DNA of 9,562 bases from Lysobacteraceae bacterium (GTDB taxonomy: Bacteria > Pseudomonadota > Gammaproteobacteria > Xanthomonadales > Wenzhouxiangellaceae). Numbering within the stretch: the first letter of the stretch is position 1; each line of letters begins with the position of its first letter. Both the position numbers and the translations under genes were made by a program. A model generated the notes under the pieces. It was not told where the DNA came from. It searched no databases and saw nothing but the letters and a program-made list of their open reading frames with translations. Positions 6,754 through 9,562 of this stretch are shown here, piece after piece. The DNA lies in NCBI GenBank assembly GCA_020201235.1, contig JAIVHD010000241.1:1-9562 (forward strand), given 5' to 3'.

Positions 6754-9562
6754 CGTCGGGCTGCTGCTTTTGTTGCGCAGGCACCCGGCTTCGAGAAAGC
6801 TGGCAAAGCTCTCCGGCTTGCCAGGCCAGCAGTGCCGGCAGACCAACCAGCAGTTCCCGCCCGCGCTTGATGACCGCGACCAGCAGCACGCTGTCGGCCG
6901 GCAATCCGAGCAGTACGCCGGCGCCGATCAGCGCGCCCTCCTGCGCGCCCAGTCCAGCCGGGACAAAAAAGGCCATGGCCCGCGCTCCTTGCGCCAGGCT
7001 CTCGAGCACGACGGCGCTCAGGATTAATTGCGTGACCGACATCGGCTCGAGCGGCAATCCGATCATGATCAGCGCGATTTCACCGGCCATCAGCACGCGA
7101 AAGGCCATGCGCAGCAGCGCGGCCCGAAGCAGCGCGCGCCGTCGGCGATAAACACGGCGGATCGCGGCATCAACCTGGCTAAGCCCAAGTGCTGCGCCTA
7201 CGGCAGGCGTTTCGGCCCGGGCCGGTCGCGGCCGGATGCGCGCCAACCGCGCGGCCAGGCCGGAAAACAGGCCAGCGTTCTGGGCGCGATAGAACAGGCC
7301 GACGGCGAGCGCGAACCCGACCAGCCAGATGAACCCGCTGAGCCGCCAGTTGAGCGTGCCGGTTGTGCCCAACAGCAAGCCGGCACCGAGCAGCAGATAC
7401 AGTATCTGGGTCGCGACCTGCAGCGTCTTGTCGGCGACCAGGCTGGCAGCCAGGCGGTGTCGGTCGCAGCCGGCCAGCAGCCCAAGCCGAAACTTGACCA
7501 CTTCGCCGCCGACGGCGGCGACCGGCAGCAGCCAATTGACGCCAAAGCCGATCCAAGTGAGGCGAATGGCCAATCCGGGCGCAGGCGCGCGACCGCGCGG
7601 AAACAGACACCGCCACGATTCGCTCGCGGCCAGCAGCGGCAAGGCAAACCACGCCGACGCCGCGATCACCAGTGGCCAGCTCCGAGCCAGCAAAGTCCAG
7701 TCCAGGCGTGCGCCAGAGCGCTGCACCACCCAGGCGGCGGTGGCCGACTTGAGCACGTTGCCGTTGGTCAGCAGGCCGGCACGGTGGCGGGAGACCAGGT
7801 GGATGCCGTTGTCGACCGCCACGCCAAGCAGCAGCGGCAGCGCAACCACGTTGGCGAAGTTGAACGGAATGCCAATCAGCGCCATGCAGGCGGCCGTTAG
7901 CAGGCCGCCCAGCGCCAGCGGCGCCAGCACCTTGAGCGTTTCCGAAAGGCTTCGAAGCGTCAGCAGCAACACCGCAGTAATGCCGATGACGGCCCAGATC
8001 AGGGCCTGGCGAAAAGCTGTGGTAATCGCCTCTGCGGCGGCCCGCTGGATGATCGGGCCGCCGGTGGCAGCATCAGGTGCGACGCTCAAGACCTGGTCGG
8101 TGAAGGCCTGCTGAAGAGTCGCCTCGCGCACGTCTACGGCCGGAAAGACCTGAATCAGACCGGTGCCGTCGGGGCCGCTGAACTGAGCGCGCAGCCAGTC
8201 TGGGATATCGTCCGGGCGAATCGGGTTGCTGACCTGAAGGCCTCGGCCGAGGCGGCCGAGAGTGGGTGCCAGGCCGGCCGTCAGCGCCTGGTTAATACGG
8301 GCCGAGAGCCGTTCAGCATCGGTGCCAGCCAGGCCATCGCTCAGTCGCGCGAGACTGGCCTGCAAAGCGTTGGTGCCGGCTCCAGAACCGCTGTCCAGCG
8401 CCCCGGCCAGTCCCAGGGCCGCAGCCTTGAGGCGTGCCGGGCTAAGCGTTTCAGGCTGCCAGTCGGCCTCAACGATCTCCGGCCCCAGAAGCCAGTACAA
8501 ATCCTCGATCACCATCAGTTTGTCGGTTTGGCCGCCGGGCACGAAGCTTTGCAGCGACACGGCCCGCTCAACCGCCGGCAGCGCGCGCAGGCGCTCAACG
8601 ACCGCGCCCGTGTCGCTGCCAGGATCGGTCAAAACCTGGATGTTGCGATAACCGCCCTGGCCGTCGGCCAGCAGTTCTCGAATGGTCGCGACGGATTCCG
8701 ATGAGGGGTCGCGCAGGTTGAGCGGATCGCTGTCGAAACGCAACGCGCCGAGCATCGGTAACGAGGCTAGCGCCAGCATCAGCGCCAGCAGCGTGACCGT
8801 CACGCGATGATTCAGCGGCCAATCCAGCGCCCGCCGCCAGCCGGCCGAATAATCGGCACTGGATGGTATAACGCGAGGCTGGAATAGCGACAACATGGCC
8901 GGCAAAGCGGTGTAGCTGAGCGCCAGCGTGATCAGCATGGCGAAGCCGGCGATCAGACCCAGTTGGGCAACGCCGGAAAACGCGGTCGGCACAAACGCAA
9001 AGAACCCGACGGCCGTTGTCACGGCGCTCAATGCCAGCGGGCGCGCGAGGAAGCGGCCGGTGGCGATGACCACGGCGCGCAGATTGTCCTGGCGAGCGGC
9101 GGTTTCGCGGTAACGCAACAAGTAGTGCACGGCATAGTTGACGCCAAGGCCGATATAGAGCACCACGAAGGCGACCGAAATCAGATTGACCCGCCCAATG
9201 ACCAGCGCGGCGAACCCGGCCGTCAGGGCAAGCCCGAGCGCGAGGTTAAACAGCGCGATCAGGCTGAGGCTCACAGAGCGCAGGCCGGCCAGCATGATGG
9301 CCGAGACCATCGCCAGCGCCAGCAGGCCGGTCAAACGGGCACCGGAAATCACGCTTTGCATCTCCTCGAAACCAAGCGCGACACTGCCAGTAAGACGTAG
9401 GCGGACCGCTCCTTGATCGAGCTCGAGTTGATGCCGCAGCTCGCGCATCTGTTCCATCACCGGGCGGCCGGCCAGCACGCGCTGGTGGTCGAGCACCGGA
9501 TCGATCAACAAAGTCTCGCGGGCCGGTCCCGCTGCGGCCGAATTTCCGGGTGCGTCCAACAG
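6749..9562 (-). CDS. Hybrid membrane protein: HpnN-like RND transporter fused to HpnL-like protein (5' end outside window)
   Basis: The frame is open to the right edge. Position 9559 is only a TTG inside the gene, so the true start is not in the window; 936 residues are counted from there. Residues 1-607 match HpnN-type RND/MMPL transporters (hopanoid-associated lipid export). They comprise periplasmic-domain remnants with RLRLTGSVAL (54-63), helices corresponding to TM2-TM6 (about 74-225), TM7 (252-273), a second periplasmic domain, and TM8-TM10 ending in GVAVDNGIHLVSRHR (Asp583). TM11-TM12 are missing. From about residue 608 (AWVVQRSGARL) the sequence becomes an HpnL-like UPF0104/flippase-type multi-helix protein. 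It carries VNWLLPVAAVGGEVVKFRL (674-692), LVADKTLQVATQ (707-718), AFFVPAGLGAQEG (863-875) and IKRGRELLVGLPALLAW (897-913). The junction lies near 7731-7741 with no stop or shift. Asn141 occupies the usual Asp position of the TM4 GLGVD motif. Both parts fit inner-membrane lipid or hopanoid transport. Whether the fusion is functional is unknown. Confidence 0.85.
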   Translation of the reverse strand: MLDAPGNSAAAGPARETLLIDPVLDHQRVLAGRPVMEQMRELRHQLELDQGAVRLRLTGSVALGFEEMQSVISGARLTGLLALAMVSAIMLAGLRSVSLSLIALFNLALGLALTAGFAALVIGRVNLISVAFVVLYIGLGVNYAVHYLLRYRETAARQDNLRAVVIATGRFLARPLALSAVTTAVGFFAFVPTAFSGVAQLGLIAGFAMLITLALSYTALPAMLSLFQPRVIPSSADYSAGWRRALDWPLNHRVTVTLLALMLALASLPMLGALRFDSDPLNLRDPSSESVATIRELLADGQGGYRNIQVLTDPGSDTGAVVERLRALPAVERAVSLQSFVPGGQTDKLMVIEDLYWLLGPEIVEADWQPETLSPARLKAAALGLAGALDSGSGAGTNALQASLARLSDGLAGTDAERLSARINQALTAGLAPTLGRLGRGLQVSNPIRPDDIPDWLRAQFSGPDGTGLIQVFPAVDVREATLQQAFTDQVLSVAPDAATGGPIIQRAAAEAITTAFRQALIWAVIGITAVLLLTLRSLSETLKVLAPLALGGLLTAACMALIGIPFNFANVVALPLLLGVAVDNGIHLVSRHRAGLLTNGNVLKSATAAWVVQRSGARLDWTLLARSWPLVIAASAWFALPLLAASESWRCLFPRGRAPAPGLAIRLTWIGFGVNWLLPVAAVGGEVVKFRLGLLAGCDRHRLAASLVADKTLQVATQILYLLLGAGLLLGTTGTLNWRLSGFIWLVGFALAVGLFYRAQNAGLFSGLAARLARIRPRPARAETPAVGAALGLSQVDAAIRRVYRRRRALLRAALLRMAFRVLMAGEIALIMIGLPLEPMSVTQLILSAVVLESLAQGARAMAFFVPAGLGAQEGALIGAGVLLGLPADSVLLVAVIKRGRELLVGLPALLAWQAGELCQLSRSRVPAQQKQQPDA

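Noticed and set aside
5944..6846. 300-codon minus-strand open frame opposite the HNH gene
   Set aside because: It is antisense to a well-supported HNH domain, covers the divergent promoter region and has no recognisable domain.
9557..9559. TTG as start of the HpnN-like gene
   Set aside because: The frame continues past it to the window edge and the N-terminal helix and most of the first periplasmic domain of HpnN are missing, so the gene begins outside the window.

Overview
The window is a high-GC, densely packed bacterial chromosome segment. Its gene content (GapA-type GAPDH with PGK, a periplasmic HtrA protease, HpnN/HpnL-like membrane proteins) suggests a gammaproteobacterium, perhaps near the Xanthomonadales/Chromatiales. 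That placement is inference; no marker gene here settles it. No rRNA, tRNA, CRISPR array or transposase gene was found.

Layout, left to right. A plus-strand pair comes first: a class I/II PLP aminotransferase (27-1178) and a small MAPEG-family membrane protein (1258-1647). A 169-bp imperfect palindrome (1644-1812) follows. Its CTAG ends supply the stop codons of both the MAPEG gene and the convergent pgk gene. Three minus-strand genes follow, in transcription order: an HtrA/Deg serine protease (5869-4472), gap (4221-3214) and pgk (2975-1809). Gap and pgk catalyse consecutive steps of glycolysis/gluconeogenesis. The gaps between these three genes are 250 and 238 bp, so separate promoters are possible. 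The protease has a good sigma-70-type promoter and, closer to the gene, a sequence resembling an RpoE (envelope stress) promoter. An HNH endonuclease gene (6136-6747) is divergent from the protease. It runs tail to tail, with one base between stop codons, into a large minus-strand gene (6749 to beyond the right edge).

The large gene is the most unusual object. Its first ~607 visible codons encode an HpnN-like RND/MMPL transporter that stops after the tenth expected membrane helix. It then passes, with no frame break, into an almost complete HpnL-like (UPF0104/flippase-type) membrane protein. This looks like an in-frame deletion fusion of neighbouring hpnN and hpnL genes, or an assembly chimera. 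The RND part also has Asn where the TM4 motif of this family usually has Asp.

The other notable structure is the palindromic element. Removing it together with one CTAG copy leaves two convergent genes sharing a single CTAG as overlapping stop codons. An insertion with a 4-bp target duplication would therefore have kept both genes intact.
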